Shown: positions 36,678-45,153, counted from the first letter of the stretch. The stretch is 51,286 bases of DNA from Deltaproteobacteria bacterium (GCA_018645265.1 JABGOS010000070.1:1-51286), one strand, 5' to 3'. The notes: generated by a model not told the origin, from the letters alone. Made by a program: numbers and translations.

Positions 36678-37598
36678 ATGCAGAGTAACTACGATGTTAT
36701 TGTAATCGGTGGTGGGCCAGCTGGATGCTCAGCGGCGATGTTTATCGCAAGGTGTAAGTGGAAGGTCCTGATCATCGATATGGATAATTCGAAGGGCTAC
36801 CTGAGTGGCCTTGGGAATATCAGTTGCTTTCCAGGTTTTCCGGAATCCTTGAAGGGGCGCGAGCTTTTGGAGAGGATGAGGAAACAAGCAGAGCTGGAAG
36901 GTGTTAAATTTCAAAAAGATAAGGTTTCTGCGATAGCCGCTGATAACGCGCCTATCAAAATCATGACTGATAATAATGGTGAATTCACGTCCAGTGCCGT
37001 GGTTGTTGCTACCGGTGCAGCTTCCAGATCGAACTACCTTCACGGTGAGAAGGAGCTTCTTGGAAAGGGTGTGTCGCACGATGCACTTGCAGATGCACCA
37101 TCCATAGCCAAGAGAATTACAGCTGTTATTGGTAGAAATAAAAGGTCTGCGGAGGCGACGCTTTTTCTGTCACGTTTTGCAGAGAAGGTTCATTTCGTTA
37201 TTCCGTCGAGCAAGCTGGATGTAAGCGACCATCTTTTGGATAAATTACAGAACAACAAAGCTGTAGAGATGCACTTTTCCACAAGCCTCAAACGAATTAA
37301 CGGAAGCGATCATGTGAAATCGATCAACATCCTTTCCTCTGGGCAGGAGAAGGAGCTCGATGTTGCAGGTGTCTTCACATACGTGCATGACTATCAGCCG
37401 ACGACAGCGTTCTTGGAAAAGATTGTGGATCTATCGGAAAGCGGTTCAGTTAAGGTCGATCAGAACATGGCGACATCCATTGAGGGTATCTTTGCATGTG
37501 GTGATGCGCTCTGTGGAAGGCCTCAGCTCCCCGCTATCTCGGCTGCGCAGGGCGTGCTGACCGGTGTAAACATAGATGGATATCTTTCAAAAAAATGA
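36678..37598 (+). CDS. Thioredoxin-reductase-like flavoprotein lacking the redox cysteines
   Basis: The 306-aa protein aligns with thioredoxin reductase: FAD motif VIVIGGGPAGCSAAMF (residues 7-22), VVVATGAASR, and the FAD-closing motif IFACGDALCGRPQLPAISAAQG. But the segment that is GVSYCATCDG in true enzymes reads GVSHDALADA (131-140), so both cysteines are replaced (Asp135, Ala138). The NADPH loop GGGNSA reads GRNKRSA, so NADPH binding is doubtful. It may be a flavin-binding regulator or use another donor. It overlaps the next HAD gene by an ATGA, so the two are co-translated. Confidence 0.88.
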   Translation: MQSNYDVIVIGGGPAGCSAAMFIARCKWKVLIIDMDNSKGYLSGLGNISCFPGFPESLKGRELLERMRKQAELEGVKFQKDKVSAIAADNAPIKIMTDNNGEFTSSAVVVATGAASRSNYLHGEKELLGKGVSHDALADAPSIAKRITAVIGRNKRSAEATLFLSRFAEKVHFVIPSSKLDVSDHLLDKLQNNKAVEMHFSTSLKRINGSDHVKSINILSSGQEKELDVAGVFTYVHDYQPTTAFLEKIVDLSESGSVKVDQNMATSIEGIFACGDALCGRPQLPAISAAQGVLTGVNIDGYLSKK

Positions 37599-38263
37599 CA
37601 CTCAAAGCCATAATATTTGATTTCGATGGTATCATTACTGATACGGAACCTGTCCACATGGAGGCGTGGCTCTCCGCACTTGAGCCGCTCGGGATATCGT
37701 TCGACGAGGATGAGTTCCACGATAACTATATAGGCATGAATGACCGCGACATGCTCGATGTTCTTGGTAGGATCCATCAGCATCACTTCGCCGATTCTGA
37801 GAAGGCTGATTTAATAGAGGCAAAGCTTTTGGCGAGCATGAATATGTTGGAACACAACATCCCCCTGATTCCAGGTGTATCCGAAGTTGTGCCGAAACTC
37901 GCTCAGAAATATCTCCTCTCGATATGCAGTGGCGCTATGCGCAGTGAGATCGAGTTTATACTGCGCCATCTAAAATGGTCTGAGTTTTTCAACCCTATAG
38001 TAGCATCCGATTTCGTGAAGAGGGGGAAACCTGACCCGGAAGGATATATAAGGGCAGTGGAGGGGTTAGTCGATAGGAGTGAGGAACTTCTGTTGCCTGA
38101 GAACGTCATAGCGATTGAAGATTCACCTAAGGGTATACGCGCGGCGAAGAGCGCTGGGCTCACCTGTATAGCGATCAGCACAACACATGTCATTGAGCAG
38201 CTAAAAGGTGCTGACCGAATCTATTCATCACTTGCAGATGTAATCTTCGACGAAATTTGCTAA
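37595..38263 (+). CDS. HAD-superfamily hydrolase, beta-phosphoglucomutase-like
   Basis: The 222-aa protein has all four HAD motifs: IIFDFDGIITDTEP (Asp9, Asp11), ICSGA, KRGKPDPEGY and AIEDSPKGIRAAKSAG. The small helical cap between motifs I and II is of the PGMB/phosphatase type. Candidates are beta-phosphoglucomutase, phosphoglycolate phosphatase or a sugar-phosphatase; sequence alone does not decide. ATG at 37595 overlaps the flavoprotein stop by 4 bases, and a palindromic repeat follows the stop. Confidence 0.9.
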   Translation: MTLKAIIFDFDGIITDTEPVHMEAWLSALEPLGISFDEDEFHDNYIGMNDRDMLDVLGRIHQHHFADSEKADLIEAKLLASMNMLEHNIPLIPGVSEVVPKLAQKYLLSICSGAMRSEIEFILRHLKWSEFFNPIVASDFVKRGKPDPEGYIRAVEGLVDRSEELLLPENVIAIEDSPKGIRAAKSAGLTCIAISTTHVIEQLKGADRIYSSLADVIFDEIC

Positions 38264-38266
38264 CCC

Positions 38267-38287
38267 AAAAAGTGTCGGACACTTTTT
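38267..38287. repeat. GTGTC-G-GACAC palindromic repeat, copy 3
   Basis: This 21-bp copy is five A, GTGTC, G, GACAC, five T. Its centre is the complement of copies 1 and 2, so it is inserted in the opposite orientation. It lies in the 28-base gap between the convergent HAD gene and the methionine-enzyme gene, where it may also serve as their terminator. Confidence 0.85.
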
Positions 38288-38291
38288 GAAT

Positions 38292-40130
38292 CTACTTCAA
38301 AACCTTTATTAAATCCTTAATCATCCCGTACTTACCAAAAGGTGGAAAGATATAGGCGCCGTTTACTCCATCGTTGTTGCGTGCTGCCCTTAGTGATTCC
38401 TTTGCTACTGAAAGTCCGATATCCTGCTGGGCTTCGTGAGTCGCTGCTTTCCCTAGCTTGTCTAAGACGTGCTTGGGAATTTGCATACCAGGGACCTCAT
38501 TATGCAGAAATTCGGCATTTCTAAGGCTAGCGAGTGGTAGAATACCTATGAAGAATGGGATTTTCGGTATATCAGCGGTCCTGTTGAAAAAATCTTCAAG
38601 AAGCTTAGGGTCGTATATGGGTTGTGAGAAGACGAATTCTGCTCCAGATTCCACCTTCTGCTTATAGCGCTCAACTTCCAGGTCGATATCTACAGCTCCA
38701 GGATTGACTCCGCATCCGATCAAAAATTTGGTGGCCTGCTTTATCGGCCGTCTGGCGAAGTCGAGGCCCCTATTTAAATTCGACACGAACCTGATGAGAC
38801 CAACGGAGTCGATGTCGAATACAGCAGAGGCCTCTGGGTAGTGTCCCATTTTGGGGGGATCACCGGTTACGAGCAGAACGTTATTCAAACCTAGCGCGGA
38901 TGCGCCTATTAAATCCATTTGAATACCGAGTAGATTTCTATCGCGACAGCAGTAATGTACGATCGATTCGATTCCGACCTTTTCCTTGATAAGCACTGCA
39001 AGTGCTAGAGGGCTCATTCTGGCCATCGCCCTTGGACCATCGGCGATATTTACCGCATCGATGCCCATATCCTGTAGAATTTTTGCGCCATCGAGTGCTT
39101 TTTTTGGATCGATTCCAAGGGGAGGATCCACTTCGACGGAGAGTGAAAACTTCTTTCCAAGTGTTTTTCCAAACTCGCTTTTTTCCGAGGCGGGTATAGC
39201 GGAGACTACAATCCGTTCTTCATGCTGTGAAGCGGTTCCTCCGATTCTCGTCGCGGGCTTCATTGCCTTTAAGAATCTCTTCATTTCACGAATATGCTCA
39301 GGGGTGGTTCCGCAACAACCTCCGATTAACGCTACTCCAAGTTGTGCGTATCTACGTGCGTATTCAGCAAGGTATTCCGGACTGGCGAGGTATAGAAGTC
39401 TTCCTTGAACCATCTGCGGAAGCCCTGCATTTGGCATTGCGGATAGTGGCTTATGTGTGACCGCTGCCATCCTCTTCACAGCTTCGAATACACCCTGAGG
39501 GCCATCGCAACAGTTTACACCTATAACATCCGCACCCCAGTGATCCATGGCGACAGCTGCATATTCTGGAAGAACTCCTTCGAAATCACCTTCGCCGACA
39601 TACTTCAACGAAACTTGTGTGATGATTGGGGTATCACCTACGGCGCGAGCAGCTTGATATGCTATATGAAGTTCATCAAGATGTGTGAAAGTTTCCAGAA
39701 GTATGGCATCGACGCCCTCATCAGTTAACACCTTGATCTGTTCGCTGAATATGGAGACCATCTCCTCGCGCTCCATGCCGCCTGTATCCTTCTTTGTCCA
39801 GGAGATGGGACCAACCGATCCTGCGACATACGCCTTCGATCCTGCAGCCTCGCGAGCGAGTTTCACACCCGCCCGGTTTATCTCGTCGACCCTATTCTCA
39901 AATCCGTGAGCGGCGAGTGCCGGTCTGTTTGCAGTGAAGGTGTTTGTTTCTATTATTCCAGAACCCGCATTTACATAATCCTGATGTATATCCCTTATTA
40001 TAGAGGGGTTTGAAACGTTCAGCTCATCGAAACATCTGTTGATGAATATGCCGCGCTTGTAGATCTCAGTTCCTATTGCACCGTCGGCGAGTAAGCCCTC
40101 GTCCGTAAGAACTTCCAGGAATGGTTTCAT
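38292..40130 (-). CDS. Bifunctional homocysteine S-methyltransferase / methylenetetrahydrofolate reductase (YitJ-like)
   Basis: The 612-aa fusion has an N-terminal betaine-homocysteine methyltransferase-type domain (about 1-300). It shows LLADGAIGTEIYKRG, GVNCCDGPQG and LIGGCCGTTPEHI, whose three cysteines bind the zinc that activates homocysteine. The C-terminal MetF domain (about 330-612) shows SVEVDPPLGIDP, VNIADGPRAMARMSPLALAVLI, LLVTGDPPKMGHYPEASAVFDIDS and EFVFSQPIYDP. It would make 5-methyl-THF and methionine. The same fusion is known in Bacillus YitJ. ATG at 40130 has AGGATG upstream. It follows the MBL gene by 7 bases on the minus strand. Confidence 0.93.
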   Translation of the reverse strand: MKPFLEVLTDEGLLADGAIGTEIYKRGIFINRCFDELNVSNPSIIRDIHQDYVNAGSGIIETNTFTANRPALAAHGFENRVDEINRAGVKLAREAAGSKAYVAGSVGPISWTKKDTGGMEREEMVSIFSEQIKVLTDEGVDAILLETFTHLDELHIAYQAARAVGDTPIITQVSLKYVGEGDFEGVLPEYAAVAMDHWGADVIGVNCCDGPQGVFEAVKRMAAVTHKPLSAMPNAGLPQMVQGRLLYLASPEYLAEYARRYAQLGVALIGGCCGTTPEHIREMKRFLKAMKPATRIGGTASQHEERIVVSAIPASEKSEFGKTLGKKFSLSVEVDPPLGIDPKKALDGAKILQDMGIDAVNIADGPRAMARMSPLALAVLIKEKVGIESIVHYCCRDRNLLGIQMDLIGASALGLNNVLLVTGDPPKMGHYPEASAVFDIDSVGLIRFVSNLNRGLDFARRPIKQATKFLIGCGVNPGAVDIDLEVERYKQKVESGAEFVFSQPIYDPKLLEDFFNRTADIPKIPFFIGILPLASLRNAEFLHNEVPGMQIPKHVLDKLGKAATHEAQQDIGLSVAKESLRAARNNDGVNGAYIFPPFGKYGMIKDLIKVLK

Positions 40131-40137
40131 AATCATC

Positions 40138-40755
40138 CTATAGCAGCGCTCCTTCGGAATTCGCATTCATATAAGGGTTCTTTTTTTTCTGATCCCCAAT
40201 GGTTGAGCGTTCCGAGGAGCCGTAGTTATGTCCGGGATAGACGGTTATTCCATCGTCTAGGGAGGCGAGCCTCTTGAGGGAGGTCAACATTTCCCCAGGA
40301 TTTCCGCCCGGGAGGTCAACGCGTCCGCATCCGTCTACAAATAAGGTGTCCCCTGTGAATATTGAATCGTTTACTAAAAAGCATTGAGAACCGGGTGTAT
40401 GACCCGGCGTGTGGAGGCATTCGATATTGAGTCCTGCGAGTTCAATCTTATAACCGTCGCCGGTTTCAACTTTCTCTATTCCACTAGGAATTTCTGCGGC
40501 CTCCGCAACGTTTACGAAGACAGATGCGTGGGTTTTATTAAAAAGCGGCTCAAGAGCGTTTGCATGATCGAAGTGTGTGTGTGTTAGAAGTATCTTCTCT
40601 ATCTTGAGCCCCACCTTGTCGGCTTCCAAGAAGATGGTTTCTGCGTCCCAGCAGGGGTCAACTACAGCACATACCCCGGCTTGCTCATCCGCTATGAGAT
40701 ATGTGTAGTTCATCATCGGGCCTATCGGGATCTGTTTTATCGTAGGTTTTGGCAT
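40138..40755 (-). CDS. Metallo-beta-lactamase-fold hydrolase, glyoxalase II-like
   Basis: The 205-aa protein has the MBL zinc motif LTHTHFDHA, then LHTPGHTPGSQCF, FTGDTLFVDGCGRVDLPGG and VYPGHNYG, the complete ligand set of hydroxyacylglutathione hydrolase/ETHE1-like enzymes. The GDTLFVDGCGRVDLPGG segment is typical of glyoxalase II or persulfide dioxygenase relatives. ATG at 40755 has GAGGAG seven bases upstream. It is tightly linked to the downstream methionine-cycle gene, which suggests a link to sulfur metabolism, by inference. Confidence 0.9.
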   Translation of the reverse strand: MPKPTIKQIPIGPMMNYTYLIADEQAGVCAVVDPCWDAETIFLEADKVGLKIEKILLTHTHFDHANALEPLFNKTHASVFVNVAEAAEIPSGIEKVETGDGYKIELAGLNIECLHTPGHTPGSQCFLVNDSIFTGDTLFVDGCGRVDLPGGNPGEMLTSLKRLASLDDGITVYPGHNYGSSERSTIGDQKKKNPYMNANSEGALL

Positions 40756-40826
40756 ATAGACACTCCTCGTTTTGCAAGGGCGATCATTTCTCAAGCCTCA
40801 GAGGTTGTCCTATAGGGTCTTTCCGG

Positions 40827-41198
40827 TCAAGTGGGAAGTTCTTCTGAAAAAAGTGCTCTGTCGATTGAGAATTTATGAGAGTGAAAGAAGTTGAGCCCAT
40901 CATCGCCGAATCGCCAGGAGAACCACCCTTCTCCGGCATCAAAATCGACGAGCCAAATCCCCCTAGGTTCACATCCGAGGCGTGATATCTTCGTCGCCCA
41001 TATCTTTACTGTGCTTTCGATCTTGTTAGAGAGCCTTTTGTAAAGGGGTTCCTCCTGAGGCGTCCAGCGCAACTGTTCCTGGAGGTCCGTAACTGTAGTC
41101 GCAGCTCGTTCCGTCAGCCTCTTAACTACAGGAAGCAGCTCTTCAGCATCATCCTGTGTGAATATCCGGCTGGAATTGATTGGTATGACACTCCCCAT
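40827..41198 (-). CDS. DUF2203 family protein
   Basis: The 123-aa protein matches DUF2203 by its pattern: RIFTQDDAEELLPVVKRLTERA at the start, then LGCEPRGIWLVDFDAGEGWFSWRFGDDGLNFFHSH. The family has a helical N-terminal half and a short beta end; its function is unknown. ATG at 41198 is chosen since it places the conserved start near the N-terminus; an ATG at 41237 would add 13 residues, and neither has a strong ribosome site. It is divergent from greA and precedes the MBL gene by 71 bases. Confidence 0.8.
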   Translation of the reverse strand: MGSVIPINSSRIFTQDDAEELLPVVKRLTERAATTVTDLQEQLRWTPQEEPLYKRLSNKIESTVKIWATKISRLGCEPRGIWLVDFDAGEGWFSWRFGDDGLNFFHSHKFSIDRALFSEELPT

Positions 41199-41246
41199 AT
41201 TCTTTAATTTAAACTTGTTGAAAAAATTGTCAATCATTCAACCGTC

Positions 41247-41275
41247 TTGACTAATGTTTTTCTACGGTGTTTAGT
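41247..41275 (+). promoter_or_regulatory. Probable sigma-70 promoter of greA
   Basis: TTGACT (41247-41252) and TTTAGT (41270-41275) are separated by exactly 17 bases. The transcript would start near 41282, about 10 bases before a terminator-like hairpin. The promoter drives greA and the short leader. Confidence 0.55.
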
Positions 41276-41281
41276 CGTTTT

Positions 41282-41336
41282 ATTGATAATGAAATACCGC
41301 CTTCAGCTTTTTAAAACTGAGGGCGGTATTGTTTTT
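41282..41336 (+). ncRNA. greA leader with terminator-like hairpin (GraL-like candidate)
   Basis: AATACCGCCTTCAG (41293-41306) pairs with CTGAGGGCGGTATT (41317-41330), a 14-bp stem with one G-U, followed by GTTTTTG. The hairpin lies 7 bases before the ribosome site of greA and between divergent genes, so it cannot terminate an upstream gene. Premature stopping here would give an RNA of about 50 bases, like the GraL RNAs from the Escherichia coli greA leader. The RNA itself is inferred. Confidence 0.55.
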
Positions 41337-41353
41337 GATCGTGAGGTGTCTTT

Positions 41354-41830
41354 ATGACTCAAAGAGTACCGATGACCCCCGAGGGTCAAAGAGTTTTGAT
41401 GGCAAAGTTGAAACACCTAAAGTCTGTTGAACGTCCGAAGAATGTTCAAGATATAGAAGAGGCGAGGGAGAAGGGTGATCTCTCTGAGAATGCAGAATAC
41501 GATGCGGCGAAGGAGAGACAGTCCCTGATCAGTCAACAGATGCAGGAGATTGAACATAAGTTGTCGCTTGCACAGATTATAGACCCTAAGAGTATAAAAT
41601 CAGATAAGGTTACATTCGGTGCTACCGTTACAATTGAGGATCTGGATAACGATGAACATTTGACATATTTCATCGTCGGGACTGATGAATCGGATATCTC
41701 CAAGGGTAAGCTCTCTATCGAGTCCCCAATTGCCCGCGCGCTCATCGGTAAGGAGGAGGGTGACGAGGCGAAGGTGAAAACTCCAAAAGGGCTTAGAACG
41801 TTTGAGATAGTAAGTGTGGAATATAAATAG
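41354..41830 (+). CDS. greA: Transcription elongation factor GreA
   Basis: The 158-aa factor rescues backtracked RNA polymerase by stimulating cleavage of the transcript 3' end. The N-terminal coiled coil carries the acidic tip at EEAREKGDLSENAEYDAAKERQ, and the C-terminal FKBP-like domain contains VTFGATVTIEDLDNDEHLTYFIVG and SPIARALIGKEEGDEAKVKTPKG. Everything is standard. ATG at 41354 has GAGGTG 6 bases upstream. It is preceded by its own promoter and terminator-like leader, and followed by a terminator. Confidence 0.97.
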   Translation: MTQRVPMTPEGQRVLMAKLKHLKSVERPKNVQDIEEAREKGDLSENAEYDAAKERQSLISQQMQEIEHKLSLAQIIDPKSIKSDKVTFGATVTIEDLDNDEHLTYFIVGTDESDISKGKLSIESPIARALIGKEEGDEAKVKTPKGLRTFEIVSVEYK

Positions 41831-41883
41831 TTCGAGAGTGAAAATAAGTGCGTGGTACTTATTGTTAATTTTAAATGCGAATT

Positions 41884-41919
41884 ATCCCCAAGCGAGTTCT
41901 TCTTGTTTGGGGATTTTTT
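41884..41919 (+). terminator. Rho-independent terminator after greA
   Basis: ATCCCCAA (41884-41891) pairs with TTGGGGAT (41907-41914), followed by a T run to 41919. It begins 54 bases after the greA stop. Confidence 0.85.
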
Positions 41920-42095
41920 AAACTGTCAGATACCCCACGTGCAGGTGACTTATCCCCTCAAAATGGCGTTTATAGCATTCAAACAACATATCTGAAGGCT
42001 TGTAACATCTTGTATTCATTAGGTATAACCAGGCCGCATCTTATAGCACCACTTGGCACCCTTTATGCAAATATCTATGGGTGGAGGCAAAGACG

Positions 42096-42242
42096 ATGAT
42101 ACGCGGAACGATAACAGCAAGACACATTCTCTTTCATCCGCTGACCCTTATATCCTGCTTTGGAATAACGGGTTATGTCAGGCTTCTATTTAAATGTATG
42201 GATTCTGCACCGCATTGCTTTACCGACTTTTTACTTCGATAA
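42096..42242 (+). CDS. Possible small membrane-type protein (48 aa), unknown
   Basis: The frame begins MIRGTITARHILFHPLTL and continues ISCFGITGYVRLLF, ending DFLLR. An ideal GGAGG lies 8 bases before the ATG, the best argument that it is translated. One hydrophobic stretch suggests membrane association. I know no family. It lies in the otherwise empty 410-base gap between the greA terminator and the TRAP operon, in which I see nothing else firm. A weak inverted repeat (ACAGAAT / ATTCTGT near 42270-42312) could be a terminator for it or for dctM. Confidence 0.45.
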   Translation: MIRGTITARHILFHPLTLISCFGITGYVRLLFKCMDSAPHCFTDFLLR

Positions 42243-42331
42243 CTATCCTTTAAAAATCAGAGAACAAAAGACAGAATGCTATGGTTCGCTTTCTTTGATC
42301 TGTATTCTGTTTTCCGACTTCTGTCCTTCAT

Positions 42332-43606
42332 TTATCTCCCAAAGAGTCTCACAAGCCACAATGAGAGATCAGGCACATATGTGATTATTATCAGTGCAAC
42401 GAGGAGTACTCCGAGAAATGGAAGTGACGCGCGATAGAGTTCGGGAATAGGTTTTTTGAATCTAAAGCTTGAAATAAAGAGGTTCATTCCTACCGGAGGG
42501 GTGGAATAACCGATCTCTAAGTTCGTGAGAAAGATTATTCCAAGATGTATTGGGTTTACGCCGAATTCCTTCGCTATAGGTACTATCAATGGAACAACCA
42601 CGATCGTTGCGGAGAAGATATCCATGAGGCAGCCGACGACGAGCAGAAAGATATTTAGCACGGCTAGGAACATGAATTTACTGGTGATAAAAGTCTTCAT
42701 TACCCCCAAGATCTTCATGGGGATCTGTTCATCGACGAGGTAATTCGTAAGACCTAACGCACATCCTAGAATTATCAACACACCGCCTACGAGGATCATC
42801 GAGTTTGCCGCGATCTTCGGTATGTCTCTATGTATGCTTATATCCTTGTAGATTAGCACCTCAATGATCAAAACATATACGACTGCTATGGCAGCTGCTT
42901 CAGAGGCAGTGAAGATTCCTCCGTATATACCGCCGAGTATTACTAGTGGAAGTGGCACAATCCATGCTGCATTCCAAAAAGCCTTTTTGACACGTGCCAA
43001 CTCAAAGGGTTGCCGCGTGACACCGGATTTTACTCCAGCCCTTATGCTGAACAGGGATAGTAGTGCTATTAATAGTATTCCCGGAATGATTCCTGCGAGA
43101 AACAACGCATCAACATTTACCTGTGCGATGATTGCAAAAAGAATCAGCGGAAGGCTGGGGGGGAAAAGAAGGCCCAGGCTCCCGCCAGTTGTCAGAAGGC
43201 CTAGAGAAAACTTCTCTGAATATTTTTCCTTTATGAGTATCGGATAGAGGAGTCCACCAAGCGCGATGATAGTAACGCCGGAGGCACCAGTAAATGCTGT
43301 AAAGAATGCGCAGGCTACGAATGATACAATGGCGAGTCCACCCGGCATCCATCCAAATAATGCACGATATAGCTCAACCATCCTTTCAGGCGACTTAGAT
43401 TCCGCAAGTAGATATCCAGCAAATGTGAAGAGGGGGATTGCTATGAGCATGGGTGCGGATGCAAGTCGATATAGCTCGATGATCACTGCCTGCGGGTCGA
43501 TTCCGGTTGCCGCGAATAAAGCAAGGGCCAATCCACCTATTATTATAAAGAGGGGAGCGCCGCATATAGCGCAGAGCAGGAGTGCTATGACATAGAAAGT
43601 TGTCAC
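42332..43606 (-). CDS. dctM: TRAP transporter large permease (DctM)
   Basis: The 424-aa protein has about twelve hydrophobic segments and DctM signatures: PLFTFAGYLLAES, FTAFTGASGVTIIALGGLLYPILIK, SLGLLFPPSLPLILFAIIAQVN and EIGYSTPPVGMNLFISS. This subunit forms the ion-coupled channel of the tripartite transporter; in known systems it uses Na+. Its start overlaps dctQ by 4 bases (43603-43606), so the two are co-translated. Substrates of this family are usually organic acids; the one here is not evident. Confidence 0.94.
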   Translation of the reverse strand: MTTFYVIALLLCAICGAPLFIIIGGLALALFAATGIDPQAVIIELYRLASAPMLIAIPLFTFAGYLLAESKSPERMVELYRALFGWMPGGLAIVSFVACAFFTAFTGASGVTIIALGGLLYPILIKEKYSEKFSLGLLTTGGSLGLLFPPSLPLILFAIIAQVNVDALFLAGIIPGILLIALLSLFSIRAGVKSGVTRQPFELARVKKAFWNAAWIVPLPLVILGGIYGGIFTASEAAAIAVVYVLIIEVLIYKDISIHRDIPKIAANSMILVGGVLIILGCALGLTNYLVDEQIPMKILGVMKTFITSKFMFLAVLNIFLLVVGCLMDIFSATIVVVPLIVPIAKEFGVNPIHLGIIFLTNLEIGYSTPPVGMNLFISSFRFKKPIPELYRASLPFLGVLLVALIIITYVPDLSLWLVRLFGR

Positions 43607-44133
43607 TCACGCCCCTTTCCGGCAACGTGTCTATCGCCATCCTTTACGATACGATGGATGTCTAGACATACGCCGATAGCATATTCTATCGCTATCATAG
43701 CAAAACCAAATGGTATGATGACCTGCGCGACCCACGTCGGAATACCTATGAAAAGCTCTGCACCCATGGCCCTCTCTTCCAAAACGAATGCAAGGGCAGC
43801 CTTAGCCAATATAATTGAGACGACACACGAGAGCATATCAAGCGCTATTCTTACGGCGTTTCTAGCTTTGCGTGGAATCATCCTGGTGAGTGCATCTATT
43901 GAGATATGCTGCCTGCTTCTTGTGGCAAGCATGGCGCCTAGGAAGGCAACCCAAAGGACCATGTGTCTTGTGGCGACATCGGCCCATGATATTCCACTAT
44001 AAAAGACGTTTCGCAGTACCACCTGCAGAACGACGAATCCAACCATCGAAAGAAGGATTACAATCAGCAAGCTCTTAACGAACTTTGCAAATACCCGATC
44101 AACGCCGCTGAAAAAATTGATGATTTTCTGCAA
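43603..44133 (-). CDS. dctQ: TRAP transporter small permease (DctQ)
   Basis: The 176-aa membrane protein has four predicted helices, with the DctQ pattern GISWADVATRHMVLWVAFLGAMLATRSRQHISIDAL and, later, a final helix VAQVIIPFGFAMIAIEY. It binds DctM in the inner membrane. It is downstream of dctP by 18 bases on the minus strand and overlaps dctM. A short charged C-terminal tail (VKDGDRHVAGKGRE) follows. Confidence 0.92.
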   Translation of the reverse strand: MQKIINFFSGVDRVFAKFVKSLLIVILLSMVGFVVLQVVLRNVFYSGISWADVATRHMVLWVAFLGAMLATRSRQHISIDALTRMIPRKARNAVRIALDMLSCVVSIILAKAALAFVLEERAMGAELFIGIPTWVAQVIIPFGFAMIAIEYAIGVCLDIHRIVKDGDRHVAGKGRE

Positions 44134-44151
44134 GGCTTCTCCTGAGGAGGG

Positions 44152-45153
44152 TTATTTATTTTTAGCTCTGTATTCCTCTACTGCAGCGATTGCCTCATCT
44201 AACAGTTGCTTCGAGTAGAGTTTGCCGACTAGTGCGTTCCAGACTTTCTTGCTCGTTTCCTTGATCTTTTCAACCTCTGCAGGTGGAACTACCACAGACT
44301 TAAGCCCTGTGCTAATAAGGGTCGAATATGATTTCCTGTTGTCCGCTCTGATTTTACCGACGAGAATCTTGGAATACTTCTTGGAAGTTGCTTTTAGGAT
44401 ACCTTGATCTGCCGGTGAGATCATTGCGAGCGCCTTTTTCGTTATCAATATTCCGCCGGTTGAATCTGCGAGTTTGAGATCGGTGATGTATTTTGTCTGT
44501 GTAAACCACTGAAGGGCGATTGCAGCCAACGGCGGTGCGTACACGGCATCTATAAGATGCGTCTGCAATGAAGTTAAGACATCTGTAAGTGGTAGTGGGA
44601 TCGGAACGATCTTAAATTCCCTGTACATCGTTTCGACGAGAGGATCCCCCTCCCACGCCCACATCTTCTTGCCGTCCATATCCTTTCTGGACGCAATTGG
44701 TTTGTTAGAGAGGATGTTTACAAAGCCAGTTTCTGCCCATCCTAGGAGTTCAAACCCCTTCTTCTTGAAGCCGGCCTCTATCTTCGGTTGAATCCTTGCT
44801 GCCACGGCATCCGCTTCTTCATAGCTTGAAACGAGCATGGGAAGTTCCAGGACGCGCACGGCTGGGTTTACTATCCCGAGACCAAGTCCGGTAAATGCGC
44901 CGGCATGGACCTGACCGATACGCATCTTCCTGATCACATCGCGTTCATCACCTAAAACGCCGCCCGCATAAATTTTCAGTTTCACGCGCCCGGACGTTTT
45001 TTTCTTAAGTTCTTCATCCATGGCAGTTATAACGTTATGCCAGGTGGAGTTTTCGGGGGCGAGTATCGCAATTTTGATATCAGTAGCTTGCACGATTCTA
45101 CACGTGAAAATTCCAAAGAGTATAAGCAGTGTGGAAAATATCTTTTTTTTCAT
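44152..45153 (-). CDS. dctP: TRAP transporter solute-binding protein (DctP)
   Basis: The 333-aa periplasmic protein has a signal peptide (LLILFGIFTCRIVQA) and the DctP fold: IKIAILAPENSTWHN near the start, KLKIYAGGVLGDERDVIRKMRIGQVHAG, and the SNKPIASRKDMDGKKMWAWEGDP ligand-binding segment with DVLTSLQTHLIDAVYAPPLAAIALQWF. The carboxylate-binding Arg (about residue 175 in other DctP proteins) is not obvious: the equivalent region reads KKMWAWEG instead of the usual K(I/L)R. An acidic substrate is therefore uncertain. It touches the TatT stop codon. Confidence 0.92.
   Translation of the reverse strand: MKKKIFSTLLILFGIFTCRIVQATDIKIAILAPENSTWHNVITAMDEELKKKTSGRVKLKIYAGGVLGDERDVIRKMRIGQVHAGAFTGLGLGIVNPAVRVLELPMLVSSYEEADAVAARIQPKIEAGFKKKGFELLGWAETGFVNILSNKPIASRKDMDGKKMWAWEGDPLVETMYREFKIVPIPLPLTDVLTSLQTHLIDAVYAPPLAAIALQWFTQTKYITDLKLADSTGGILITKKALAMISPADQGILKATSKKYSKILVGKIRADNRKSYSTLISTGLKSVVVPPAEVEKIKETSKKVWNALVGKLYSKQLLDEAIAAVEEYRAKNK

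Noticed and set aside
41875-42099. 74-codon open frame after greA
   Set aside because: It contains the greA terminator hairpin in its first codons, has no ribosome site, and its translation shows no family pattern.
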